A stretch of DNA of 26,782 nt, from NCBI RefSeq assembly GCF_004168205.1, contig NZ_RCYB01000030.1, positions 1 to 26,782 on the forward strand, written 5' to 3'. Source of the stretch: Catenibacterium sp. co_0103 (GTDB lineage: Bacteria > Bacillota_I > Bacilli_A > Erysipelotrichales > Coprobacillaceae). Both the position numbers and the translations under genes were made by a program. Positions 6,628 through 14,317 of this stretch are shown here, in pieces. Numbering within the stretch: position 1 is the stretch's first letter; each line of letters begins with the position of its first letter. The notes under the pieces were generated by a model. The model did not search any database and had not been told where the DNA came from. It was given only the letters and a program-made list of their open reading frames with translations.

Positions 6628-8433
6628 TTATTCAGTTGTAGTTGTATCGTCATCATCATTTTCTGGTAAGTCAGGTTGTGTTGGTGTTGTAGGGGTTGTA
6701 GGGGTTGCAGGGGTTGGTTTCTTATCATAATAATATAAGATAATCTCAGTCCCTTTACTATTTACCTGAGTATATGGTGCAACTGACTGTTTTACAACTG
6801 TATTAATAGACATTGAGTTAATTGTTGCAGTATCAGTAGGTGATGGTAATACAGATAGTTTCACATTAGTAAATCCCTGACTTTCTAATGTAGATTTCGC
6901 TGCATTGATATTCTGACCATATAATGATGGTACAGTAATGCTGACACCTTTAGATACTGTTAAAGTAATGATTTTGCCTTTTTCATTAGGATCCTGTTTT
7001 TCACCTTCAGAAATAGACTGTCCAATAACGACACCTTCTTTATAATCATCATCAGACTTTTCATACTTTCTAACCTTATAGCCAAGCTTTGTTAATTCAT
7101 TATAAGCTGAATTGTAAGAGATACCTGTATAGTCCTTCATGACAATATATTTACCCTTAGAGATAGTAAATGTTACTGTATCTCCTTCATTGATGGTATG
7201 TCCTGCTTCTGGATCTGTCGCAATAACAAGTCCTTTTTCATACTTATCACTCAGTTCATAATCAACTTCATCAGACACCTTATAACCTTTATCAATTAAT
7301 AAGGCTTTGGCTTCTTTTTCAGTCTTACCAACTAGATCCATCATTGTCCCATCTTGATTACCACTAAATAAGAAGAAGCCTGCTACAATCGCAAGACATA
7401 CGATAACTGCCCCAATGGCCACACCTATCGCAATTCTTTTTTTCTTATCCATTGGTTCTTTTATCTTTTCTTCTTCTGGTTCAATTTCTTCTATTTCTGT
7501 TTTTGTTTCTTCAAGATCTAAAGGTGCTGTTTTAGTAAAAAACTGAGAATCAGTCGCAATGATTGTTGGATCATTATTCACTTGATCAAAGCTTAATTTA
7601 GGTTCATCTAAACGTTCTAAGCAAGTTTCTAAATCATCTAACATATCGTCAGCACACTGATAACGATTGTTTGTATTCTTTGCAGTCGCTTTAATAATAA
7701 TATTTTCTACAGACTGAGGAATCGCTGGATTATATTCACGTACTGATGGTATTTCATCACGCATATGTTTCAAAGCGATATTCACTGGAGATTCTCCATT
7801 AAAAGGAACATCTCCTCTTAATAATTCATAAAATACAACACCTAATGCATAAATATCACTTTGTGGTGTCGCCTTTTCACCTCTTGCGATTTCTGGTGCA
7901 AGATAGTGAAGTGACCCCATGATTGTATCTGTCTGAGTCACCTGTGATAAAGACTGGATAGAGGCAATCCCAAAATCCGCAATTTTCACAATTCCAGAAT
8001 CAGTGACAAGAATATTCTGAGGCTTTAAGTCACGATGAACAATACCCATAGAATGGGCAAGTGCAGTGGCTGATACAACCTGCTTCATAATGTCTACTGC
8101 TTCTACATAATGAAGTGCACCACGCTTATTAATTAATTCTTTTAAAGTCTGACCACGTACATATTCCATGACAATATAGTAAAGATCATCTTCTTCACCT
8201 ACATCATAGATTTCTACAATATTACGATGACATAATGCAGCTGCCGCACGTGCTTCACGATGGAAACGCGTAATGTAAATAGGATCTCCTGTCAAGGAAG
8301 AACGAAGTATTTTTACAGCCACTTCTCTTTTTAATATATCATCATATGCAAGATAGACATCTGCCATACCGCCTTGGCCAATTAATTCTTTTAATTCATA
8401 GCGGTCAGCAAGAATACGTCCTTTTTCACTCAT
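6628..8433 (-). CDS. prkC: PASTA-domain Ser/Thr protein kinase (PrkC/StkP type)
   Basis: A membrane kinase that senses muropeptides or lipid II and phosphorylates cell-division, wall and translation proteins. I place the start at ATG 8433 (GGGAG at 8443-8447, one base after the phosphatase stop), giving 601 aa; a longer in-frame version has no better support. Kinase domain about 11-275: GQGGMA loop (19-24), Lys41, HRDLKPQN (133-140), DFG (153-155). An acidic juxtamembrane linker precedes one transmembrane segment (about 333-356). Three PASTA repeats follow outside (about 361-428, 429-495, 496-568). The protein ends in a Thr/Pro-rich tail and DDDDTTTTE. The tail is encoded by a 9-bp tandem repeat. 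Confidence 0.95.
   Translation of the reverse strand: MSEKGRILADRYELKELIGQGGMADVYLAYDDILKREVAVKILRSSLTGDPIYITRFHREARAAAALCHRNIVEIYDVGEEDDLYYIVMEYVRGQTLKELINKRGALHYVEAVDIMKQVVSATALAHSMGIVHRDLKPQNILVTDSGIVKIADFGIASIQSLSQVTQTDTIMGSLHYLAPEIARGEKATPQSDIYALGVVFYELLRGDVPFNGESPVNIALKHMRDEIPSVREYNPAIPQSVENIIIKATAKNTNNRYQCADDMLDDLETCLERLDEPKLSFDQVNNDPTIIATDSQFFTKTAPLDLEETKTEIEEIEPEEEKIKEPMDKKKRIAIGVAIGAVIVCLAIVAGFFLFSGNQDGTMMDLVGKTEKEAKALLIDKGYKVSDEVDYELSDKYEKGLVIATDPEAGHTINEGDTVTFTISKGKYIVMKDYTGISYNSAYNELTKLGYKVRKYEKSDDDYKEGVVIGQSISEGEKQDPNEKGKIITLTVSKGVSITVPSLYGQNINAAKSTLESQGFTNVKLSVLPSPTDTATINSMSINTVVKQSVAPYTQVNSKGTEIILYYYDKKPTPATPTTPTTPTQPDLPENDDDDTTTTE
6692..6718. repeat. 9-bp tandem repeat with G-runs in the prkC tail
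   Basis: On the plus strand GGGGTTGTA, GGGGTTGCA and GGGGTTGGT follow one another (6692, 6701, 6710). The repeat encodes the Thr/Pro-rich tail of the kinase. Its spaced G4 runs lie on the template strand. Confidence 0.8.
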
Positions 8434-8434
8434 C

Positions 8435-9163
8435 TTATGATTCTCCCTTCTCAATTAATAAAACACCAATATTATCTAATCCACCAAATTCATTGGCTGA
8501 TTGAATGAGTCTTTCTGTTTTATGATTGACTGATTCATCTTCTTTTAAGATATCTTCAATCTGTTGAGATGAGAGTGAATTATATAATCCATCTGAACAG
8601 AGCAATATTGCACGATAATCTTCTTCAATCTTATAAAAAGAAACACGTAAAGCTTCTTTAATACCAATCGCCTGCACTAATACATTTCTTTTGGGATGAT
8701 GAGAAGCTTCTTCTTGATTAATTATACCTCTTTTAAGTAATTCATTCACAAAAGTATCATCTGTCGTGATTTGTTTTAAAGTATCACTATATAAATAAGC
8801 TCTACTATCTCCTACATGAGAAATATAGGTATTCTTTCCATCCATATAACAGATGACAATTGTCGTACCCATACCTGCATATTCACTATGCATATCACTT
8901 TCTTTATTTAATAAATCATTTGCGGTTAATAATAAAGAAGAAATCCAGGCATGAATAGATTCATCATTAATAAAAGGTGAATGATCAAAAAAATGATCAA
9001 TAATATAATTACTTACAAGAGTACTTGCAACATCACCTGCAAGATGACCCCCCATTCCATCACATAATACACCAACGATTTCATGGTCTTTGATTTTATA
9101 AACTGCTCTATCTTGATTGACTGATCTTTTTATTCCGATATCAGTCATCGCGGAGATAACCAT
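8435..9163 (-). CDS. prpC: PP2C-family Ser/Thr protein phosphatase (PrpC/Stp)
   Basis: Reverses phosphorylation by the adjacent PASTA kinase. With the start at ATG 9163 (AAAGGGG upstream, 1 nt after the rlmN stop) it is 242 aa, the normal size. The metal-binding aspartates are all present: Asp18 (SVNQDR), Asp35 (CDGMGGHLAGDVAS), Asp191 (CSDGLYNSL) and Asp230 (GGLDNIGVLL). HVGDSRAYLY (116-125) is the usual PP2C core strand. No membrane segment, so it is cytoplasmic. A longer in-frame start overlapping rlmN is rejected because the ribosome binding site fits the shorter one. Confidence 0.94.
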   Translation of the reverse strand: MVISAMTDIGIKRSVNQDRAVYKIKDHEIVGVLCDGMGGHLAGDVASTLVSNYIIDHFFDHSPFINDESIHAWISSLLLTANDLLNKESDMHSEYAGMGTTIVICYMDGKNTYISHVGDSRAYLYSDTLKQITTDDTFVNELLKRGIINQEEASHHPKRNVLVQAIGIKEALRVSFYKIEEDYRAILLCSDGLYNSLSSQQIEDILKEDESVNHKTERLIQSANEFGGLDNIGVLLIEKGES

Positions 9164-9164
9164 A

Positions 9165-10193
9165 TTATGCCCCTTTCTCTCTTTTTGCACGTAACTGTCC
9201 ACATGCACCATCAATATCACGGCCATGTTCTTTTCTTAATGTACAATTAATATGTAAACGAATAAGTTCATCCTTGAATGCAGTAATTGTATGACCTAAA
9301 GACTGCTTATAGCCATGTTCATCAACAGGGTTATAAGGAATTAAGTTCACATAAACATTTAATCCACGAAGATAATGGGCTAACTGACGCGCATACTTGA
9401 TATCATCATTGACATCCTTCAATAAAATATATTCAAGAGTAACACGGCGGTTTGTACGTTCAATATATGTCTTGATGGCATCTCTTAAGTCATCCATATT
9501 GTAACGTTTGTTGATTGGCATGAGTTCATTACGAATTTCATCATTAGGTGCATGTAAGCTAATAGCTAAGTTAACCTGGATTGGTTCATGAGAGAAACGT
9601 TCAATTCCAGGAATTAAACCACATGTAGAAATAGTAAGGTGTCTTGCACCAATCGCTAGACCATGAGGTTCATTCACTGTATAGATAAAGTTCATCACTT
9701 CATCATAGTTATCAAATGGTTCACCTGTACCCATCACAACTACATGAGTCACTCTTTCCTTTAAATCATTCATAACAGTCAAGACCTGTTTCACAATTTC
9801 ACCACTTGTTAAGTTACGCTGTTTCTTTAATAATCCAGATGCACAAAATGAACAGCCCATATTACAGCCTAACTGGCTTGTAACACATAATGAACGACCA
9901 TAAGTCTGAATCATTAATACTGTTTCAATGAGTCCTCCATCTTCTAATTCTAGAAGATATTTAGTTGTTCCATCACGAGCAACCTGTTTTTCTTTAATAG
10001 TTAAAAGTGCATCACTGAAATGATTGGAAAGTGTTTCTTGAAGTTCTTTAGAAAGATTTGTCATCTGATGAAAATCATAGACATTCTTTACATAAATCCA
10101 TTCATAAATCTGCTTGGCACGGAATGGTTTTTGTCCAAGTGCTTTTAGTTCTTCTTTTAATTGTTCGAGTGTTAAGTCATAAATTGATTTCAT
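9165..10193 (-). CDS. rlmN: Dual-specificity 23S rRNA (A2503-C2)/tRNA (A37-C2) methyltransferase RlmN
   Basis: A radical-SAM enzyme that makes 2-methyladenosine in 23S rRNA and some tRNAs. Using ATG 10193 (AAAGGA about 6 nt upstream) gives 342 aa beginning MKSIYDL, the common start for this family. The [4Fe-4S] cysteines are Cys110, Cys114 and Cys117 (GCNMGCSFC). The two mechanistic cysteines sit at Cys103 and Cys331 (GACGQL). MGTGEP (154-159) is the SAM-binding GGE-like motif. The start overlaps the end of rsmB, so the two genes are coupled. Cfr, the resistance paralogue, is excluded by context and the MKSIYDL N-terminus. Confidence 0.95.
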   Translation of the reverse strand: MKSIYDLTLEQLKEELKALGQKPFRAKQIYEWIYVKNVYDFHQMTNLSKELQETLSNHFSDALLTIKEKQVARDGTTKYLLELEDGGLIETVLMIQTYGRSLCVTSQLGCNMGCSFCASGLLKKQRNLTSGEIVKQVLTVMNDLKERVTHVVVMGTGEPFDNYDEVMNFIYTVNEPHGLAIGARHLTISTCGLIPGIERFSHEPIQVNLAISLHAPNDEIRNELMPINKRYNMDDLRDAIKTYIERTNRRVTLEYILLKDVNDDIKYARQLAHYLRGLNVYVNLIPYNPVDEHGYKQSLGHTITAFKDELIRLHINCTLRKEHGRDIDGACGQLRAKREKGA

Positions 10194-11437
10194 CATACAT
10201 CCTTTTCTAACAGACACATATAAAAGCCATCACTATGATATTCATATGGAAGTATAGTACGTTCTTCTACCACATGCATATCGGGATGCTTCTTTATGAA
10301 TTTTTCAATCTGTTTTTCGTTTTCTTTTTTATTTATAGTGCACGTACTATACACTATATTACCACCTTTTATACATAAAGAATATGCATTTTCTAGTAAT
10401 TTTGCTTGAATAGGAATGATTTCATCCATTGCACTAGAGTCATGATACTTAATTTCAGGCTTTCTAGAGAGTACTCCAAGACCAGAACAAGGTCCATCTA
10501 GAAGTATTTTTGTATACTGTTTATTAAATATTGAGAGGTCTGTACTGTCTCCAGTATGCACATGAATATTAGTCAATCCAAGTCTTTGGGCATTGTCTTT
10601 AATGAGTTTTGCTTTATGAGGATAAAGGTCATAGACATCCAGGGTGCCTTTATTATTCATCAAAGTGCCAAGGTGAGTTGTTTTAGATCCAGGGGCACCA
10701 CACATATCTAAGACAAGATCATCTTCATTTGGATTAAGTAAACGAGCAACCATCTGTGATGATTCATCCTGAATCGTCACTAACCCTTCTTTAAAAGCTT
10801 CAGTATGAGCGATATTACCTTCTTTTAATAAGACACTATCTGGTGATAAATAACCCGGAGTGAATTCTGGATATTTCTTTAAGAATTCCTCACGTGATAT
10901 CTTATAAGTATTCACACGACCACTTTTTAAAGGTACTTCATTATCTGCATGAAGAATCTTTTCCGTTGTTTTAATGCCATATTGGGCCTTCAACATTTTA
11001 ACCATCCATAAAGGATGACTTGTAGAAATAGATAGACGTTCATCATGATCTAAATCATCTAAAGATCTTGTTTGATTAAAACAGCTATGGAGAATCGCAT
11101 TAATCATGCCACCTGCTCTTTTATTTCTTCTTTCCTTGATAATATCTACTGCTTCATTGACAATTGCATAATCTGGTGTATCTAGATAAAAATGCTGATA
11201 GAGACTCATTAATAGAAGCATTCTTTCTACTACTTTTAAACGTGTATGGATATGTGGTTCTAATTGATATTCTAAATACAAACGATTCTGAATAGTTCCA
11301 TAGACCAATGTTGTAATAAGTCCTCTTTCTGATGGTGAGAAGTCTTTTGTAAGAGTATGGTTTAAAGTAATATTTAAATAACTTTCATTCTTTTCATAAT
11401 CAATAAGTATATCTAATGCTGTATCTCTTTCTTTCAT
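10193..11437 (-). CDS. rsmB: 16S rRNA (cytosine967-C5)-methyltransferase RsmB
   Basis: Methylates C967 of 16S rRNA with SAM. From ATG 11437 it is 414 aa: an N-terminal NusB-like helical domain (about 1-130) and a Rossmann methyltransferase with the SAM loop DMCGAPGSKT (244-253). The two catalytic cysteines are Cys317 (DGPCSGLG) and Cys366 (YSTCT), the RsmB/NOP2 signature. The start follows the priA stop by 1 nt but has a poor ribosome binding site. A TTG at 11476 inside priA has GGAGG 5 nt upstream and would add 13 residues, so the true start is uncertain. Confidence 0.93.
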   Translation of the reverse strand: MKERDTALDILIDYEKNESYLNITLNHTLTKDFSPSERGLITTLVYGTIQNRLYLEYQLEPHIHTRLKVVERMLLLMSLYQHFYLDTPDYAIVNEAVDIIKERRNKRAGGMINAILHSCFNQTRSLDDLDHDERLSISTSHPLWMVKMLKAQYGIKTTEKILHADNEVPLKSGRVNTYKISREEFLKKYPEFTPGYLSPDSVLLKEGNIAHTEAFKEGLVTIQDESSQMVARLLNPNEDDLVLDMCGAPGSKTTHLGTLMNNKGTLDVYDLYPHKAKLIKDNAQRLGLTNIHVHTGDSTDLSIFNKQYTKILLDGPCSGLGVLSRKPEIKYHDSSAMDEIIPIQAKLLENAYSLCIKGGNIVYSTCTINKKENEKQIEKFIKKHPDMHVVEERTILPYEYHSDGFYMCLLEKDV

Positions 11438-11438
11438 A

Positions 11439-13625
11439 TTAATATGTGGAATACGGGTTAAAGTCGCATGCCACAATAACACCTCCTTTTCTTGTACGGT
11501 TATAATAGTCATCAATGATACTTAATTGTTCATAGATAGGCTTCGATTCTATATATTTAATAAGAATTCTTTCACGATAGATATCCTGCATCTTAAAGGT
11601 AGACTGTGGTCCAATGATACGAACTTTTTCTAGATGATCTTTTAAGTATTGACTGATATCTAAGGCAATAGAATGAACATTCTTAGGTGAGCGTGATTGT
11701 ACTATAACAGAGACTAAATGACAATATGGTGGATATTTGGCTTTCTTTCTAAATGCTATCTCTTCTTTAAAGAAAGCATCATAATCCTGCTTGACTGCTG
11801 CTTTAATTGCATAATGTTCTGGATTGAATGTCTGGATCATAACTGTTCCCTGTTTTTCTCCTCGACCGCTTCTTCCTGCCACCTGACAAAGTAGCTGGAA
11901 TGTACGTTCAGAGGCTCTAAAGTCAGGTACCATTAAAGATAAATCAGCCATGAGTACACCTACAAATGTGACATTAGAGAAATCAAGTCCTTTCGCAATC
12001 ATCTGTGTACCTAGCATAATATCTGCTTTATGTTCTTCAAAATCTTTTAAGAGTTTTAAATGGGTATTCTTATTACGTGTTGTATCAAAGTCAAAGCGAA
12101 TGATATGTGCTTCAGGATACTGTTTTTTTAATTCTTCTTCTATTTTCTGTGTTCCATAACCAATCTTTTTAAGATGCGTACTTCCACAGTTTGGACAAGT
12201 ACGAGGTGTAGGAATAAAATATTCACACAAATGACATTTGAGTCTATTTTCAGCTTTATGATAAGTAAGTGTGACATCACAATGAGGACAGCGTATTGGT
12301 TCATTACATGATTCACATTTAATAAAAGATGCATAACCTCTCTTATTTAAGAGAATCATTGCCTGTTCTTTTTTATCCAGCGTTTCTTGTAATCTCTGTT
12401 TCATTCTTCTAGACATAAGTGAATAGTTACCTGAACGGGATTCATTGCCCATATCTACAACCTCACAATAAGGGAGAGGTTTACCATTAATTCTTTGTTT
12501 CATCTCAAATAGGCTATATATTCCCTTTTTAGCACGGGCATATGTTTCTACTGAAGGTGTCGCACTACCTAAGACAATCTTTGCATGATTTTTCTCTGCA
12601 CGCATCTTCGCAATAGATAGAGTATGATAGCGTGGTGTATTATCCTGCTTATAGCTCATATCATGTTCTTCATCCATAATAATAAGACCAAGATTTTCTA
12701 CAGGCGCAAAAATTGCAGAACGAGCCCCCACTACAATACGGGCTTCACCTTTTTTAATACGACGATATTCATCATACTTTTCACCTTGAGATAAACGTGA
12801 ATGGATAATTGCAACTTCATCATGAAAACGTTCTTTAAAGACACGTTCCATCATTGGTGTAAGAGATATTTCAGGTACAAGCATCAATACTGTCTTATTT
12901 TCTTCTAACATTTTTTTAGTTAAGGCAATATAGACTTCTGTTTTACCTGAACCAGTCACACCATGAATGAGTGAAATCATTTGAGATGTTTCTAATACCC
13001 CTTCCACTACACTTGTTTGAAGTGGGGTTAAAGTAATCTTATTATTAATCTTTAAGTTATTACCTGCATAAGGATCACGTTGTACTTCTTTATTATATAC
13101 TTCAACAAGACCCTGCTTTTCTAGAGAAGTAATGACACTTCTAGAATAAGGGATATCCTTAAGAAACATTTCTCCCTTTTCTACTAATAGACGGAATGCT
13201 TCTTGCTGTTTAGTTGTTTTAGGTGTTCCAGTATTAATGACTCTTACACATGTAATTGTTTTAATACCAACCATCTTATGAGTAGATGGCTTTAAAGTGC
13301 CAGGAAGCATAGCTTGGAAACAGGCAATAAGTGGGCATATTGTCATCTTTGACATACGATGAGCCAGTGTAATGAGTTCATTATTTAATAGAGGAGCTTC
13401 ATCGATGACTGAATAAATATAAGAATACTTAAAGCCATCTCTTTCTTCTAATTCTTTTTGGGTTAAATCAACTTCTTCTACAGATAATACATAACCAACA
13501 ACCTGTCGATGATTAAAAGGCACTTGAACACGTATTCCTGTCAAAATAGGTTTCTTAGATAAATAAGAAAAGCCACGGTCTAATGCCTGAACAGGATGTT
13601 CTATAAGTACTTCTACTTTAAACAT
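11439..13625 (-). CDS. priA: Primosomal replication-restart helicase PriA
   Basis: A 3'-5' DNA helicase that reloads the replisome at collapsed forks. All parts of the 728-aa protein are present: N-terminal 3'-DNA-binding domain (1-100), winged helix, Walker A GVTGSGKTE (222-230), DEEH box (318-321), and eight zinc cysteines at 437, 440, 446, 449, 464, 467, 477 and 480 forming the two zinc modules, then the C-terminal helicase lobe. Start ATG 13625 has AGGAGG upstream. It is separated from gmk by a terminator only about 25 nt upstream, so its transcription must come through that terminator or from a promoter inside gmk. In Bacillus, def and fmt follow priA; here rsmB does. Confidence 0.96.
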   Translation of the reverse strand: MFKVEVLIEHPVQALDRGFSYLSKKPILTGIRVQVPFNHRQVVGYVLSVEEVDLTQKELEERDGFKYSYIYSVIDEAPLLNNELITLAHRMSKMTICPLIACFQAMLPGTLKPSTHKMVGIKTITCVRVINTGTPKTTKQQEAFRLLVEKGEMFLKDIPYSRSVITSLEKQGLVEVYNKEVQRDPYAGNNLKINNKITLTPLQTSVVEGVLETSQMISLIHGVTGSGKTEVYIALTKKMLEENKTVLMLVPEISLTPMMERVFKERFHDEVAIIHSRLSQGEKYDEYRRIKKGEARIVVGARSAIFAPVENLGLIIMDEEHDMSYKQDNTPRYHTLSIAKMRAEKNHAKIVLGSATPSVETYARAKKGIYSLFEMKQRINGKPLPYCEVVDMGNESRSGNYSLMSRRMKQRLQETLDKKEQAMILLNKRGYASFIKCESCNEPIRCPHCDVTLTYHKAENRLKCHLCEYFIPTPRTCPNCGSTHLKKIGYGTQKIEEELKKQYPEAHIIRFDFDTTRNKNTHLKLLKDFEEHKADIMLGTQMIAKGLDFSNVTFVGVLMADLSLMVPDFRASERTFQLLCQVAGRSGRGEKQGTVMIQTFNPEHYAIKAAVKQDYDAFFKEEIAFRKKAKYPPYCHLVSVIVQSRSPKNVHSIALDISQYLKDHLEKVRIIGPQSTFKMQDIYRERILIKYIESKPIYEQLSIIDDYYNRTRKGGVIVACDFNPYSTY

Positions 13626-13649
13626 AAAATCACCTCCTAAAAAAGAAAA

Positions 13650-13667
13650 AGCAGCCAGATGGCTACT
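13650..13667 (-). terminator. Hairpin with T-tract at the end of gmk
   Basis: AGCAGCC (13650-13656) pairs with GGCTACT (13661-13667, one G-U wobble) around AGAT. On the minus strand a broken T run (TTTTTCTTTTTT) follows. The gmk stop codon (13663-13665) lies in the stem. With priA starting 25 nt beyond, it may be a partial terminator setting gmk above the rest of the operon. Confidence 0.7.
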
Positions 13668-14226
13668 TCATGTTCTCTTCGATAATCTTGACAATATCAT
13701 CTTTCGCATGCATAACATCATCGTTCACCACTACATGCTTATACTGATCTTTTGTCGCAATTTCTCTTCTTGCTTTATCAAGACGTTCTTTAATAACATC
13801 TTCAGCTTCTGTTCTACGTCCACGAATACGTTTTTCTAATTCTTCCATTGAAGGTGGTACTAAGAAGATTGTAAGAGCATCTGGTACTTTCTTCATAACC
13901 TGAAGTGCACCCTGTACTTCAATCTCTAATACAACATTCTTACCTTCATCTAATAGCTGATCTACATAGGCTTTAGGTGTTCCATAATAATTACCTACAA
14001 ACTGTGCGTATTCTAGTAATTCACCCTGCTCAATCTTTTTCTTGAATGTATCAACGTCTACAAAGAAATAATCGATCCCTTCTTTTTCGCCAGGTCTCTT
14101 ATAACGTGTAGTCATTGAAATAGAATATGCAAGGTTTAATGATTCTTCTTTAAATAGTTGTTCTCTGACTGTTCCTTTGCCTACGCCGCTAGGTCCACTC
14201 AGGATAATTAGAAGGCCTCTTTTCAC
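13663..14226 (-). CDS. gmk: Guanylate kinase
   Basis: Phosphorylates GMP to GDP and is essential for guanine nucleotide supply. The 187 aa include the P-loop GPSGVGKGT (11-19), the GMP-binding TTRYKRPGE and GIDYFF segments, and the lid RIRGRRTE. The start is GTG (14226-14224), with GGGG at 14237-14240 giving good spacing. A promoter with a perfect TTGACA lies just upstream. It is first in the minus-strand run; rpoZ and coaBC, which follow gmk in Bacillus, are absent here. (p)ppGpp inhibits Gmk in many Bacillota, a link to the nearby relQ. Confidence 0.95.
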   Translation of the reverse strand: MKRGLLIILSGPSGVGKGTVREQLFKEESLNLAYSISMTTRYKRPGEKEGIDYFFVDVDTFKKKIEQGELLEYAQFVGNYYGTPKAYVDQLLDEGKNVVLEIEVQGALQVMKKVPDALTIFLVPPSMEELEKRIRGRRTEAEDVIKERLDKARREIATKDQYKHVVVNDDVMHAKDDIVKIIEENMK

Positions 14227-14250
14227 TTATCTACATCCCCTTTTTAAGTA

Positions 14251-14279
14251 ATCCTACATGAATAAAACAGTGATGTCAA
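14251..14279 (-). promoter_or_regulatory. Promoter of gmk
   Basis: On the minus strand TTGACA (14279-14274), a 17-bp spacer and TAGGAT (14256-14251) lie 25-53 nt upstream of the gmk start. The -35 is perfect; the -10 matches 4 of 6. The -35 overlaps that of the divergent promoter. Confidence 0.65.
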
Positions 14280-14301
14280 ACACTTTTAAATGTGTTATAC
14301 T
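14273..14301 (+). promoter_or_regulatory. Promoter of rqcH-pgeF
   Basis: ATGTCA (14273-14278, 4 of 6), a 17-bp spacer and TATACT (14296-14301) lie just upstream of rqcH, predicting a leader of only about 10 nt. The spacer holds an 18-bp imperfect palindrome (14279-14296). Confidence 0.5.
14279..14296. repeat. Imperfect palindrome in the gmk/rqcH promoter region, possible operator
   Basis: AACAC-TTTTAAAT-GTGTT is an inverted repeat matching at 16 of 18 positions. It fills the spacer between the -35 and -10 of the rqcH promoter and abuts the gmk -35. A protein bound here would block rqcH and could affect gmk. No regulator is identified. Confidence 0.45.
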
Positions 14302-14317
14302 AAGTCGGGTGATGAAT

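Noticed and set aside
14280..14295. Possible NrdR box (ACAC...GTGT) in the gmk/rqcH promoter
   Set aside because: The outer four bases match, but the centre (TTTAAA) does not fit, there is no second box at the usual 31-bp spacing, and neither gene is a ribonucleotide reductase.
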